Of a stretch of 64,000 nt of DNA, positions 1 to 8,283 are shown piece by piece. Under the pieces are notes generated by a model, which saw only the letters and a list, made by a program, of their open reading frames with translations, did not search any database and was not told the DNA's origin. Every line of letters begins with the position of its first letter. Position 1 is the stretch's first letter. The DNA lies in assembly GCA_913061475.1 (NCBI GenBank), contig CAJXUN010000007.1, positions 1-64,000 on the forward strand. The letters run 5' to 3'. Made by a program: the position numbers and the translations under genes. The stretch comes from an uncultured Colwellia sp. (GTDB lineage: Bacteria; Pseudomonadota; Gammaproteobacteria; Enterobacterales; Alteromonadaceae).

Positions 1-542
1 TTTCATTCTTCGGGCAACATCAAGATAACAGTAATGCTTGGTTAAGGGTTCGTTATCAGTATTAAAAGTAATCGATAGCTACAGCATGCTGTCTCTGTAA
101 TATCACTTATGCCACACAGCGGTCTAAATTTACGAGTACCCTTCTGTTTTATGTTCACTTTGATACGAAAGCTGACATTAGCCTTGGCTTAGTTAGCAAC
201 AAGTGAATCGACAAAACTTCCCTAAATTAGATAAAAAGTTTTTTATAAACTTAATCTTCACACTAGAAAAAAACAATACTCAAACTCGATTGAAAACTTC
301 GAAAGCAGACATTCGATCGTTGAGCATTATTGGTATCACAAATTAACTTTCTATCTCGCTATGGGGCAAATTGCGCCTTAGATATTATGAGTACTTGTAT
401 CTTAAATTGAAATAGTGATTGTTGCCCTTCATACGTAGTTTTTATTTTATTTCATAACAAATCAAACAATACTCTTTATCTTTTTAACTAGTAAAGAGTA
501 ACAATTAGTTTTATCTACTTTTCATGAAGTTAAGAGTGAGTT
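1..542. other. Left-edge intergenic region, possible decayed gene
   Basis: No intact gene is visible. On the minus strand the first ~220 bases contain short stretches that look like degraded coding sequence in two different frames, broken by stops, and they run off the left edge. They are too short to identify. The right part (about 230-542) is very AT-rich and should hold the promoter of the operon that starts at 543. At 428-437 the sequence TTCATACGTA matches, at 9 of 10 positions, a half-site found in front of the LysR regulator near 10.6 kb. Confidence 0.35.
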
Positions 543-1637
543 ATGACTAAATCAACTACAGATATACTATCTACACCTATAACGGATAATATATTACCAA
601 CAGGTATTATCGGTATTGTTGTCGTATTAGCTATTGCTACGTTATGTATTTTCCCTTTTGAACAGCAATTTTTTGTTAATTGGGTAGCAACTGCGTTTAT
701 GGCAGCTACTCCGACACAAATTTTTTTAGGACTGCTTTGGCACAATGAAACACCAAAATTTGTTAATAAATTTTCGCCGCCAGTAAAGGGGCTTATTTTA
801 ACCGCAATTACCATGATTGCTTCAGTGGTTGTCTTTAGTGGCCTTTTGCACTTTGTTAGCGGCGGGCATGGTATTACGCCAATGTTAGTGCAATACACGA
901 TTATGACGGTTATTGTAACGTTATGGATTATCCCTATTTGGGAATGTTGGCCATTAAGTAAGGTGTCATCAAACCCCACTGTGTTTGGCATCTTAACGTT
1001 AATTGCAGTATATCCCATCGCCTATTTATTGTGGTCCATATTTTTTGATTACAGCATTTTACAAACCATAGGTTTCCCCAATTACTATGCAGATATTGAC
1101 CCTAAAGGCATGTTTGGTATGTGGCAAGCCATTACCTTTGCGGTAACTACCTCTGGTGTGGTTATAGTTCATGTACTGTTTGATTTTTGGCCGATGAATA
1201 AATTATGTGGCAAAGCAGTTCAGCCACTTCGAGGTATTATTTCAACTATTTACGTACTAGTGCTTTCATTGTTGATCTATAACCTATTCGTTACAGTTTT
1301 TGGTATGGACGTTGTCGATTTCATGATTCGAGTGCCTGTTTGTATGATTTTCGGTACTTTGCTAGTTAATAATATGATGCAAGGTGGCTTGTTTAAAGAA
1401 CTCGCTCAACCTATACGAGGCCTTGCTTTGATTGGGTGTTGTATTGTTGCAGCCTTACTAATGCATGAGTTATATGCTTTTGCTTCATCGTTACATACTG
1501 GGCAAGAGCTTGCTACCGGACCTGCTGGTGGTTATACGCAAGAAATTTGGATAGCATCAGCTATGCTTGGAGTAACCTTTCCAATTATATTTGTAGTGTC
1601 GGGGTTCTTTAATTTTTGGCCAATAAAGCGTAAGTAA
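543..1637 (+). CDS. Multi-spanning membrane protein, candidate aromatic-acid importer (unrecognised family)
   Basis: 364 aa, almost entirely hydrophobic, with roughly nine to ten predicted membrane segments and no cleavable signal peptide. I do not recognise the family. The sequence appears built from repeated modules: a motif of the form P-(V/L/I)-(K/R)-G-(L/I) occurs before a membrane segment near residues 80, 229 and 287, and an aromatic F(D/N)FWP or ECWP motif follows a membrane segment near residues 139, 217 and 357. It is the first gene of a tight operon with ligU, ligI, ligA and ligB (53-nt gap to the next ORF). Uptake of protocatechuate or a related aromatic acid is therefore a reasonable inference from context only. 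A GAG Shine-Dalgarno precedes the ATG. Confidence 0.75.
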   Translation: MTKSTTDILSTPITDNILPTGIIGIVVVLAIATLCIFPFEQQFFVNWVATAFMAATPTQIFLGLLWHNETPKFVNKFSPPVKGLILTAITMIASVVVFSGLLHFVSGGHGITPMLVQYTIMTVIVTLWIIPIWECWPLSKVSSNPTVFGILTLIAVYPIAYLLWSIFFDYSILQTIGFPNYYADIDPKGMFGMWQAITFAVTTSGVVIVHVLFDFWPMNKLCGKAVQPLRGIISTIYVLVLSLLIYNLFVTVFGMDVVDFMIRVPVCMIFGTLLVNNMMQGGLFKELAQPIRGLALIGCCIVAALLMHELYAFASSLHTGQELATGPAGGYTQEIWIASAMLGVTFPIIFVVSGFFNFWPIKRK

Positions 1638-1693
1638 TCAGCTTACTTTGAATTTATGCGGCTAATGATGCGGTTAAAAAGAAGGATGTAGTG

Positions 1694-2788
1694 ATGCAAG
1701 ACAATAACATAATGGAAACTGACGCTGTATCTTGCATGTGGATGCGAGGTGGAACGTCAAAAGGTGCTTATTTCCTTGCCGATGATTTGCCAAGTAATAA
1801 AGAATCAAGAGATAAGTTTTTACTCAGTATCATGGGCTCTCCCGACCCTATGCAAATTGATGGTATAGGTGGCGCTGACCCTTTAACTTCAAAAGTTGCG
1901 ATTATTAATAAATCGGATCGCCAAGATGTTGATGTCGACTATCTTTTTTTACAAGTATTTGTCGATCAAATTATTGTAAGTGATGGTCAAAATTGCGGTA
2001 ATTTACTTGCAGGTGTTGGGCCATTTGCCATAGAACGTGGTCTAGTTACTGCCCAAGATGGAATCACTTCAGTCACGGTTTTTATGAAGAACACTGAACA
2101 AGTAGCGGTTGCCTCTGTAGCAACACCTGCTGGTAAAGTAAGCTATGTTGGCCAAGCTAAAATAGATGGTGTTCCAGGTACGGCTAGCCCAATACCAATT
2201 ACGTTTAAAGATATCGCAGGGGCAAGTTGTGGCGCATTGTTACCGACTGGCAAACAAGTAGATTATATTAATAATGTAGCCGTGACTTGCATTGATAATG
2301 GTATGCCAGTGGTTGTTTTGAAGGCGGAAGACTTTGGCTGTACGGGCAAAGAAACTCGAGAGCAGTTGGAGCAAAATACTGAGTTAAAAGCGCAACTTGA
2401 ATCCATTCGATTGCAAGCTGGAAAGTTAATGAATTTAGGTGATGTGAGTAACAAATCAGTACCAAAAATGACTTTAGTGAGTATGGCAAATAAAGGTGGT
2501 GTTATCGCTACACGAACGTTTATACCTCATCGTTGCCATGCATCTATTGGTGTGTTCGGTGCCGTGAGTGTTGCGACAGCGTGTACTTTACCTAACTCAC
2601 CGGCTTATCACTTGGCTAAGTTGCCAAAAGGTAAGCATAAAACCATGTCGATAGAGCACCCAATAGGGGAAATGACTATTATTCTTGATCTCGATGATGA
2701 TGGTATGCCAGCACATGCAGCAATATTACGAACCTCTCGCAAATTATTTGATGGTCAGGTTTTTTCTTCTCAATTAGTTAATTTATAG
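1694..2788 (+). CDS. ligU: 4-oxalomesaconate tautomerase (PrpF family)
   Basis: 364 aa from the ATG at 1694, which is preceded by a GAAGGA Shine-Dalgarno. A GTG codon directly in front is a less likely start. The N-terminal motif MRGGTSKGAYF (about residues 17-27) and a second conserved block around SDGQNCGN place it in the PrpF/DUF453 family, a diaminopimelate-epimerase-like two-domain fold. Members in this setting (GalD, LigU) interconvert keto and enol or double-bond isomers of 4-oxalomesaconate, feeding the LigJ hydratase. It lies 9 nt before ligI and within the ligAB operon. PrpF proteins of the methylcitrate pathway share the fold, but the neighbours here are all protocatechuate 4,5-cleavage genes. 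The tautomerase assignment therefore rests on context. Confidence 0.88.
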   Translation: MQDNNIMETDAVSCMWMRGGTSKGAYFLADDLPSNKESRDKFLLSIMGSPDPMQIDGIGGADPLTSKVAIINKSDRQDVDVDYLFLQVFVDQIIVSDGQNCGNLLAGVGPFAIERGLVTAQDGITSVTVFMKNTEQVAVASVATPAGKVSYVGQAKIDGVPGTASPIPITFKDIAGASCGALLPTGKQVDYINNVAVTCIDNGMPVVVLKAEDFGCTGKETREQLEQNTELKAQLESIRLQAGKLMNLGDVSNKSVPKMTLVSMANKGGVIATRTFIPHRCHASIGVFGAVSVATACTLPNSPAYHLAKLPKGKHKTMSIEHPIGEMTIILDLDDDGMPAHAAILRTSRKLFDGQVFSSQLVNL

Positions 2789-2796
2789 GTTTTCTC

Positions 2797-3669
2797 ATGG
2801 ATAAAAATTATCTTCCTTTTCATAGCAACCCAAGCACACCAACGTTTAAGCCACCAACGGGTGCTGTTGATGCTCACTGTCATGTGTTTGGCCCAGCAAA
2901 GGTTTTTCCTTACCATCCGGCCCGTAAATATACGCCTTGTGATGCATCTAAAGATCAGCTATTCGCTTTGCGTGATCAGTTAGGTTTTCAGCGTAATGTT
3001 ATTGTGCAAGCCTCGTGTCATGGTACAGATAACTCAGCGTTAATCGATGCTCTTAAAGCCGCGAGCATTAATGCCCGAGGGGTTGCAGTAGTCAGTGGTG
3101 ATATAACAACTGATGAACTCTATCAAATGCATTTGTCGGGTGTACGTGCGGTACGATTTAATTTTGTAAAACGCTTAGTTGATACCACTCCGAAAGAAGT
3201 GTTTTTAGCAATAGCCGAAAAGATAAAAGTCTTTGGTTGGCATATTGTGGTGTACTTTGAAGCACCAGATTTAGCTGAATTAATCCCGTTTTTAAAAGAG
3301 CTTAATACCATTATTGTTGTCGATCATATGGGGCGACCTGATGTTAGTAAAGGAGTTGAGCACGAAGACTTTCAACGCTTTATTCAATTAATGCAAGATA
3401 ATGAAAATATTTGGACTAAAGTTAGCTGCCCTGAAAGGCTTACTCAGCATGCACCTGATTATAGCGATGTAGTGCCTTTTGCTAAGACCTTAGTAGAGCG
3501 TTTTCATGCACGAGTATTATGGGGTACAGATTGGCCTCATCCCAATATGAAGTCGCACGTACCTGACGACGGTCATTTAGTTGATATTATTCCACAAATA
3601 GCCACAACAATAGAGCTACAACAAGCTCTATTAGTAGATAATCCAAATAGACTGTATTGGTCGGAATGA
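2797..3669 (+). CDS. ligI: 2-pyrone-4,6-dicarboxylate hydrolase
   Basis: 290 aa, amidohydrolase-superfamily TIM barrel. The HxH metal or active-site motif is seen in VDAHCHVFGP (about residues 24-33), and the C-terminal Asp of the superfamily is in WGTDWPHPN (about residues 243-251). The family opens the pyrone ring of 2-pyrone-4,6-dicarboxylate, the LigC product, to give 4-oxalomesaconate. The gene sits between ligU and ligA, and its TGA stop overlaps the Shine-Dalgarno of ligA, suggesting coupled translation. Length is typical for LigI. Other amidohydrolases of this branch act on related lactones, but the presence of all the other pathway genes makes LigI the best call. Confidence 0.9.
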   Translation: MDKNYLPFHSNPSTPTFKPPTGAVDAHCHVFGPAKVFPYHPARKYTPCDASKDQLFALRDQLGFQRNVIVQASCHGTDNSALIDALKAASINARGVAVVSGDITTDELYQMHLSGVRAVRFNFVKRLVDTTPKEVFLAIAEKIKVFGWHIVVYFEAPDLAELIPFLKELNTIIVVDHMGRPDVSKGVEHEDFQRFIQLMQDNENIWTKVSCPERLTQHAPDYSDVVPFAKTLVERFHARVLWGTDWPHPNMKSHVPDDGHLVDIIPQIATTIELQQALLVDNPNRLYWSE

Positions 3670-3677
3670 GGGGAAAT

Positions 3678-4031
3678 ATGTCTTATTTAAATAATCCTAA
3701 GCCTATTGCTGGCACCACACTGTTTGATGGTAAAGCCGCTCGTAAAGGCTATAGCCTTAATAAAATGTGTTTTTCATTTAATGAGCAAAATGCTCGAGAT
3801 GAATTCTTATCTAACGAAGGTGCTTATTGTGAAAAGTTTGGTTTATCGGTCAAACAAAAGCTAGCCATTAAAGAACGTGATGTATTAGGTCTAATAGACT
3901 TAGGTGGAAACATCTATTATTTGGCGAAATTTGTTGGGATGCTTGGTTTGAATATGCAAGATATCGGCGCAATGCAAACAGGTAAAACGGTTGAAGAGTT
4001 TAAAGCAATGTTAGCTAAAGCAGGAGAATAA
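3678..4031 (+). CDS. ligA: Protocatechuate 4,5-dioxygenase alpha subunit
   Basis: About 117 aa from the ATG at 3678. This start has a GAGGGG Shine-Dalgarno at 3668-3673 and avoids overlap with ligI; an in-frame start at 3657 inside ligI is less likely. The small all-helical protein matches the LigA family (for example GAYCEKFGLS, LGGNIYYLAK and the central methionine-rich MLGLNMQDIGAMQTG). LigA caps the active site of the catalytic LigB subunit in a heterotetramer that opens the protocatechuate ring between C4 and C5. It is followed two nt later by ligB. Confidence 0.93.
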   Translation: MSYLNNPKPIAGTTLFDGKAARKGYSLNKMCFSFNEQNARDEFLSNEGAYCEKFGLSVKQKLAIKERDVLGLIDLGGNIYYLAKFVGMLGLNMQDIGAMQTGKTVEEFKAMLAKAGE

Positions 4032-4033
4032 TA

Positions 4034-4873
4034 ATGGCTAAAATAATTGGTGCAATAGGCACTTCTCATATCCCTGCAATAGGTAAAGCCATCGCCGGAA
4101 ACTTACAAGAAACGCCGTACTGGAAAAATTTTTTTGATGGTTATAAACCAATTCATAAGTGGCTTGAAAATAATCAACCTGATGTTGTTGTGGTTTTTTA
4201 TAATGATCATGGCCTTGATTTCTTTATTGATAAAAAACCAACATTTGCTATTGGTGCTGCAGCAAGTTATCAAAATTCAGATGAAGGTTGGGGTATTAAA
4301 ACCATTCCTGAAGCGAAAGGTGACGAAGACATGTCATGGCACATTTGTAATGAATTAGTGGATGATGAATTTGATATTACTATTTGCCAAGAGTTACGTG
4401 TAGATCATGGTTTAACTGTACCGCTACAACTAATGTGGCCAGGTAACAATTATAGTCATTTAAAAGTAATACCGGTGGCAATAAATTGTGAACAACATCC
4501 TATGCCATCACCTAAGCGCTGTTTTGATCTAGGCCGCTCTATTGGTAAAGCTATTGAAAGCTATGACAGTGATCAAAAAGTACTTGTTTTAGGCACAGGT
4601 GGTTTATCTCATCAATTAGAAGGTGAGCGTGCCGGTTTTATCAATAAAGAATTTGATCTTATGTGTATGGATAAGTTGGTTTATGATCCGCAAGATATAT
4701 TAGGTTATTCAATCCGTGATTTAGTGGAAATTGCTGGGGCTCAAGGGCCTGAGTTAAATATGTGGTTAAGCATGCGTGGCACTTTACTTGGTGATATTAA
4801 GCAACTTCATCATAACTATACGATACCAATTTCAAATACAGGAGCTGGAACTTTATTATTAGAGCAAAAATAA
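4034..4873 (+). CDS. ligB: Protocatechuate 4,5-dioxygenase beta (catalytic) subunit
   Basis: 279 aa, class III extradiol dioxygenase. Residues corresponding to the Fe(II) ligands of characterised LigB are visible: His12 (TSHIPAIG), His59 (YNDHG) and Glu240 (AQGPELNMW). The catalytic base is His193 (GGLSHQLEG). It cleaves protocatechuate to 4-carboxy-2-hydroxymuconate-6-semialdehyde with O2. It is the last gene of the operon beginning at 543 and is followed by a hairpin terminator at 4916-4949. Gallate dioxygenase is related but is a single fused polypeptide, so separate A and B subunits favour protocatechuate as the substrate. Confidence 0.94.
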   Translation: MAKIIGAIGTSHIPAIGKAIAGNLQETPYWKNFFDGYKPIHKWLENNQPDVVVVFYNDHGLDFFIDKKPTFAIGAAASYQNSDEGWGIKTIPEAKGDEDMSWHICNELVDDEFDITICQELRVDHGLTVPLQLMWPGNNYSHLKVIPVAINCEQHPMPSPKRCFDLGRSIGKAIESYDSDQKVLVLGTGGLSHQLEGERAGFINKEFDLMCMDKLVYDPQDILGYSIRDLVEIAGAQGPELNMWLSMRGTLLGDIKQLHHNYTIPISNTGAGTLLLEQK

Positions 4874-4915
4874 ATTGCGCTAATATATTATTTTAAGTGA
4901 ATAATATATTAATTG

Positions 4916-4949
4916 AACGATTGCAGAATATGCAGTCGTTTTTTATTTT
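4916..4949 (+). terminator. Rho-independent terminator after ligB
   Basis: A ten-pair stem (AACGATTGCA / TGCAGTCGTT, one wobble pair) with a five-base loop is followed by a T-rich run. It closes the operon running from 543 to 4873. Confidence 0.8.
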
Positions 4950-5049
4950 TTGTGGAAACTAGTTCTTAATCCTCATAAGTTGGTGTTTTTCATTAGCGAA
5001 CAACTATATTATTAATAGAGATAATAATTATGATTGAATGAATAAGTAA

Positions 5050-5754
5050 ATGAAATTACCGACAATGCTCCTTGTTATTTTATTTTTTTATAGTAAAAAT
5101 TTAGCCGCAAAACAGATACATATTGGCGTACCTAACATTATTCCTTTTGCAATAGATTCAACTGAAGGCACACAAGTAGACTGGTGGAAGGAGGTCGCCA
5201 AACGTAGCGGGTTAGACGTTAATATTCAAGTATATCCTTTGGCTCGTTTAAGAGCCTCATTAACTAACAACGTAATTGATTTAGCTATTTTTGGACCTGG
5301 AGCTATAGAGCAGAAAGGTGTGGTAGATTTATTGGAACATCAAGAAGTACGCTTTGTTATTTATCATAGAGATCATTCGAAAACTAAATTAGCAAAAATA
5401 AAAGGCTTAAATGTTGGTACTATTATAGGTGCATCAGGGGTTTATGAATTAAGCCAACAATACAATTTTGTAGTTACCAATGTTGTTTCATATTCGGCTT
5501 TAATTGATATGTATATTAAAGGTAGAGTTGATGCTATTTATGGTATACAAACTATTATTGAATATTATTATACCCAACGTATTAACACCTCTGATATGTT
5601 ACCCAATGCGATACCGATAAAATCAGTTATTAATACGGTAAGAGCGTCTGAGGTATTCTATAAAAACCACCCTGAAATTATTATCAAAATAAAAGAAGTA
5701 GCTAGAAAAATGGTAGCTGAGCAATGGCAGTCATCTACTTTAAAAAAGGCTTAA
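5050..5754 (+). CDS. Periplasmic solute-binding protein, SBP_bac_3-like
   Basis: 234 aa with an N-terminal signal peptide (hydrophobic core MLLVILFFYSKNLAA, cleavage near residue 20). The rest resembles the family 3 periplasmic amino-acid-type binding proteins: IHIGVPNIIPFAID at the start of lobe 1, and GLNVGTIIGASGVYEL at the second lobe. There is no permease or ATPase gene nearby, so it is an orphan, like many marine gammaproteobacterial paralogs whose ligand is unknown. It stands alone between two terminators. A link with aromatic catabolism is possible only by location. Confidence 0.72.
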   Translation: MKLPTMLLVILFFYSKNLAAKQIHIGVPNIIPFAIDSTEGTQVDWWKEVAKRSGLDVNIQVYPLARLRASLTNNVIDLAIFGPGAIEQKGVVDLLEHQEVRFVIYHRDHSKTKLAKIKGLNVGTIIGASGVYELSQQYNFVVTNVVSYSALIDMYIKGRVDAIYGIQTIIEYYYTQRINTSDMLPNAIPIKSVINTVRASEVFYKNHPEIIIKIKEVARKMVAEQWQSSTLKKA

Positions 5755-5788
5755 ATAATTAAATAATAAGGAAAAAACTTTGTGATTT

Positions 5789-5822
5789 AAACAGCCATCA
5801 GTGTTAATCATGGCTGTTTTAG
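5789..5822 (+). terminator. Hairpin terminator after the binding-protein gene
   Basis: A perfect ten-pair stem (AAACAGCCAT / ATGGCTGTTT) with an 11-base loop ends in four T. It lies between the rightward binding-protein gene and the leftward MoaF-like gene, so it may serve both strands. Confidence 0.65.
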
Positions 5823-5871
5823 ATCTGTATTTAGGTTCTATTTTTAAGGTATTTTCATAAATACATTATTA

Positions 5872-6480
5872 CTAATTACATTGACCAAAATCATCTGGTT
5901 CACTAATACCTTCAATCACTTCAAATGTGCCTGAAACCGTAAAATTTTGACGATTCCCTTCGGCATCTAATGGCGCATCGTTAATGTCAACGCCAAAACC
6001 AAAATCACCTTCAAATACTAAAGCACCATAAATTTTATTGGTAGCAAAGTTTAATGTCCAAATAACTGATTGGATACCAAGGTTAGTACCGTTTTCTCGC
6101 CAAGATACTTGTAGTATACCAGCATATACATCAGCTATTGCATATTGTTCTTTAGAGGTAGATGGAGGTGTGATTTTACCACCACCAAACGCGTCAGGGT
6201 ATCGTGTTTGATTCCACACAAGCGTATTGTCATCACAAATAAAAGTGATGAACTCAGCACCCGCAAAAGCACCTTCAGTCCAGGTATGCTTGATAGTATT
6301 ACCAGAAAAAGAAACTACTGCTGCGTTTTGTAATAGTTCTTCAACGCTTAGTTCATTTTGATCTGAATCATCAGAATTGCAAGCGCTTAATATTGTTGCA
6401 CATAAAATTGCAGTGGTTAATCCAACTGTCTTTTTAGTTATTTTTTTTAAATAGCGTATATTGTTTCTTGTTAACAACAT
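5872..6480 (-). CDS. Exported MoaF/calycin-like lipoprotein (paralog 1)
   Basis: 202 aa. An N-terminal signal (TTAILCATILSACNS) ends in a lipobox-type LSAC, so it is a probable lipoprotein. The mature part (about residues 55-195) is a single small beta-rich domain with GNTIKHTWTEGAFAGAEF, FICDDNTLVWNQTRYPDAFGGG, ILQVSWRENGTNLGIQSVIWTL and LVFEGDFGFGVDI. The pattern resembles MoaF-like domains and, more distantly, the calycin fold of phenolic acid decarboxylases; this similarity is judged by eye. It is paralogous to the next gene (6565-7122), with most core blocks near-identical. Function is unknown. Its place inside a protocatechuate cluster suggests binding or processing of a phenolic compound in the periplasm. 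Confidence 0.72.
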   Translation of the reverse strand: MLLTRNNIRYLKKITKKTVGLTTAILCATILSACNSDDSDQNELSVEELLQNAAVVSFSGNTIKHTWTEGAFAGAEFITFICDDNTLVWNQTRYPDAFGGGKITPPSTSKEQYAIADVYAGILQVSWRENGTNLGIQSVIWTLNFATNKIYGALVFEGDFGFGVDINDAPLDAEGNRQNFTVSGTFEVIEGISEPDDFGQCN

Positions 6481-6564
6481 GGATTTTCTCCAATATAATA
6501 TTTTGTATAGCTAAAGCTAATATTTCTAGCTAGGATTAGTCATTTACATTTACTAACTACAGGG

Positions 6565-7122
6565 TTAATCACAAGTACCAAATCCCGCCATTTCATTTAT
6601 GCCTTCAATGAACTCGAACGTACCTGACACTGTAATGCTTTGACGATTACCTTCCTCGTCTAAAGGGGCGTTATTAATATCAAGACCAAAGCCAAAGTCG
6701 CCTTCAAAAACTAAAACGCCAAAAATTTCACCTGATTTTTCATTTAATGTCCATGAAACCGACTGAACCCCAAAGTTGGCGCCATTTTCACGCCAAGTAA
6801 TTTGTTTTAAGCCTTTGAATATATCCGCTGAAACGTAATGTTCTTTCGATGAAAAAGGTGGGCTTATAAATTCGCCACCAAAGGCATCAGGGTAACGTGT
6901 TTGATTCCAAACGAGAGAACCATCATCACAAATATAGGTAGTAAACTCTGCACCCGCAAAGGCGCCTTTTTCCCATTTATGTTTTACCGTTTTACCAGTA
7001 AGAGTGAAGGTGGAATTGTTTTTTTTTGATGTGATTTCGTTCGCTGAAATTGTACCTGCAGATATTAAACTAACAAGTAGAATAACCAAGTAGCATAATT
7101 TTGATTGATTGACTTTATTCAT
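6565..7122 (-). CDS. Exported MoaF/calycin-like protein (paralog 2)
   Basis: 185 aa with a plain Sec signal peptide (YLVILLVSLISAGTISA, cleavage near residue 27) and no lipobox cysteine, unlike its paralog downstream. The same core blocks are present: GKTVKHKWEKGAFAGAEF, YICDDGSLVWNQTRYPDAFGG, QITWRENGANFGVQSVSWTL and LVFEGDFGFGLDINNAPLD. The two genes are 84 nt apart on the same strand and look like a tandem duplication in which one copy became membrane-anchored and the other soluble. Two conserved cysteines (in the YICDD block and at the C-terminus, FGTCD) could form a disulfide. Function is unknown. Confidence 0.72.
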   Translation of the reverse strand: MNKVNQSKLCYLVILLVSLISAGTISANEITSKKNNSTFTLTGKTVKHKWEKGAFAGAEFTTYICDDGSLVWNQTRYPDAFGGEFISPPFSSKEHYVSADIFKGLKQITWRENGANFGVQSVSWTLNEKSGEIFGVLVFEGDFGFGLDINNAPLDEEGNRQSITVSGTFEFIEGINEMAGFGTCD

Positions 7123-7390
7123 TTTTAACTCAATACATTAGTGATTTTGGGCTTTCAGGGTAAGTATGATGAGAAGAAGTTACTAATCACTTAAAATCAC
7201 ATTTTGATGAGTTTTTTTGCAGCCATAAGAATGTGATTACTATTAGGCTAATCGCAATGAAAAAGGCTTTAAACAATGCACTAAGGCTTGAGTTTTTACT
7301 TCAAGGTACATATTCTAAAACACAATAGTTTTACAACGATTGTTGACTTAGTAAAAGTAATCATTTTCTCCCTCGATTTAAGGTAGCACT

Positions 7391-8272
7391 ATGCAGAAAT
7401 CACCACAGATAGCCTTAATAGGATTTGGGGAAGCGGGCAAAGCTTTTACACAAGGATGGCTCAGTAAACAATCGTGTGACATTAGAGCCTTTGATATTAA
7501 AACTCTTGAAGTAGAAACTCGCGACAAAAAATATAATGAGTATCAAAAATATAATGTTCGTGGTTTGGATGCTTTAAAGAAAGTAGTTTTAGGGGAAGAG
7601 TTCATTTTTTCTTTAGTCACAGCTAATAAAGCTTCAGCAGCAGCAGTGTCAGCAGCTCAGTATATTCAGCCTAAACAGTACTATTTTGATTGTAACTCTT
7701 GTTCACCGAACACTAAAAAAGCAAATGCCGAAATAATTGAAAAAATGGGTGGTTATTACATTGATGTCGCGGTGATGTCTCCTGTTGACCTTAAATTACA
7801 CAAAACACCAATACTTATTTCTGGAACACGCGACCAAGAGGCATTGGCGATATTAAATTCACTAGGAATGGATGTATCTGTTATTTCCGGAGGTGTGGGG
7901 CAAGCATCGGTGATTAAAATGATTCGTAGTATCATGGTCAAGGGATTAGAAGCCCTTAATGCTGAGTGTTTATTAGCTGCACGTAAAGCAGGTGTTGAAA
8001 GTATACTGTTCGATTCTTTGTCGTCGATTTTTCCTGAATATGAAGAAAAGTCAACTTACATGCTAGAGCGCATGATACAGCATGGTGAAAGAAGAGCTGA
8101 GGAAATGAAAGAGGTTTCATTAACATTGAACGAATTAAGGTTACCTCATGAATTAACAGATGCTTCAGTGAAATGGCATCAGCAAATAGGTGAAATGGCC
8201 TTAGCCACTGATGAACATAAATTTAATAATTTTGCAGATGCTATTTTGCATAAAATTAAATGTAAAAATTAA
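7391..8272 (+). CDS. NAD(P)-dependent dehydrogenase of the 6-phosphogluconate/beta-hydroxyacid type
   Basis: 293 aa. The N-terminal Rossmann motif IALIGFGEAGKAF (residues 7-19) and the central SPVDLKLHKTPILISG plus SGGVGQASVIKMIRSIMVKGLEAL (about residues 165-190) are typical of the 6PGDH/beta-hydroxyacid dehydrogenase superfamily with a DUF1932-type C-terminal domain. The superfamily's catalytic Lys is likely the one in VIKMIRS. It is 11 nt upstream of ligC, so the two are probably co-transcribed. No step of the classical protocatechuate 4,5-pathway needs a second enzyme of this class. It may act on a side substrate or on an isomer of a pathway intermediate; substrate unknown. Confidence 0.82.
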   Translation: MQKSPQIALIGFGEAGKAFTQGWLSKQSCDIRAFDIKTLEVETRDKKYNEYQKYNVRGLDALKKVVLGEEFIFSLVTANKASAAAVSAAQYIQPKQYYFDCNSCSPNTKKANAEIIEKMGGYYIDVAVMSPVDLKLHKTPILISGTRDQEALAILNSLGMDVSVISGGVGQASVIKMIRSIMVKGLEALNAECLLAARKAGVESILFDSLSSIFPEYEEKSTYMLERMIQHGERRAEEMKEVSLTLNELRLPHELTDASVKWHQQIGEMALATDEHKFNNFADAILHKIKCKN

Positions 8273-8283
8273 AGGATAATATT

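Noticed and set aside
530-1018. Long open frame on the minus strand opposite the membrane protein gene
   Set aside because: It lies fully inside the plus-strand gene at 543-1637, has no Shine-Dalgarno and no family features; the plus frame has clear membrane segments and operon context.
3657-3677. Upstream in-frame start for ligA overlapping ligI
   Set aside because: It lacks a ribosome site of its own, while the ATG at 3678 has GAGGGG at correct spacing and gives the family's usual length.
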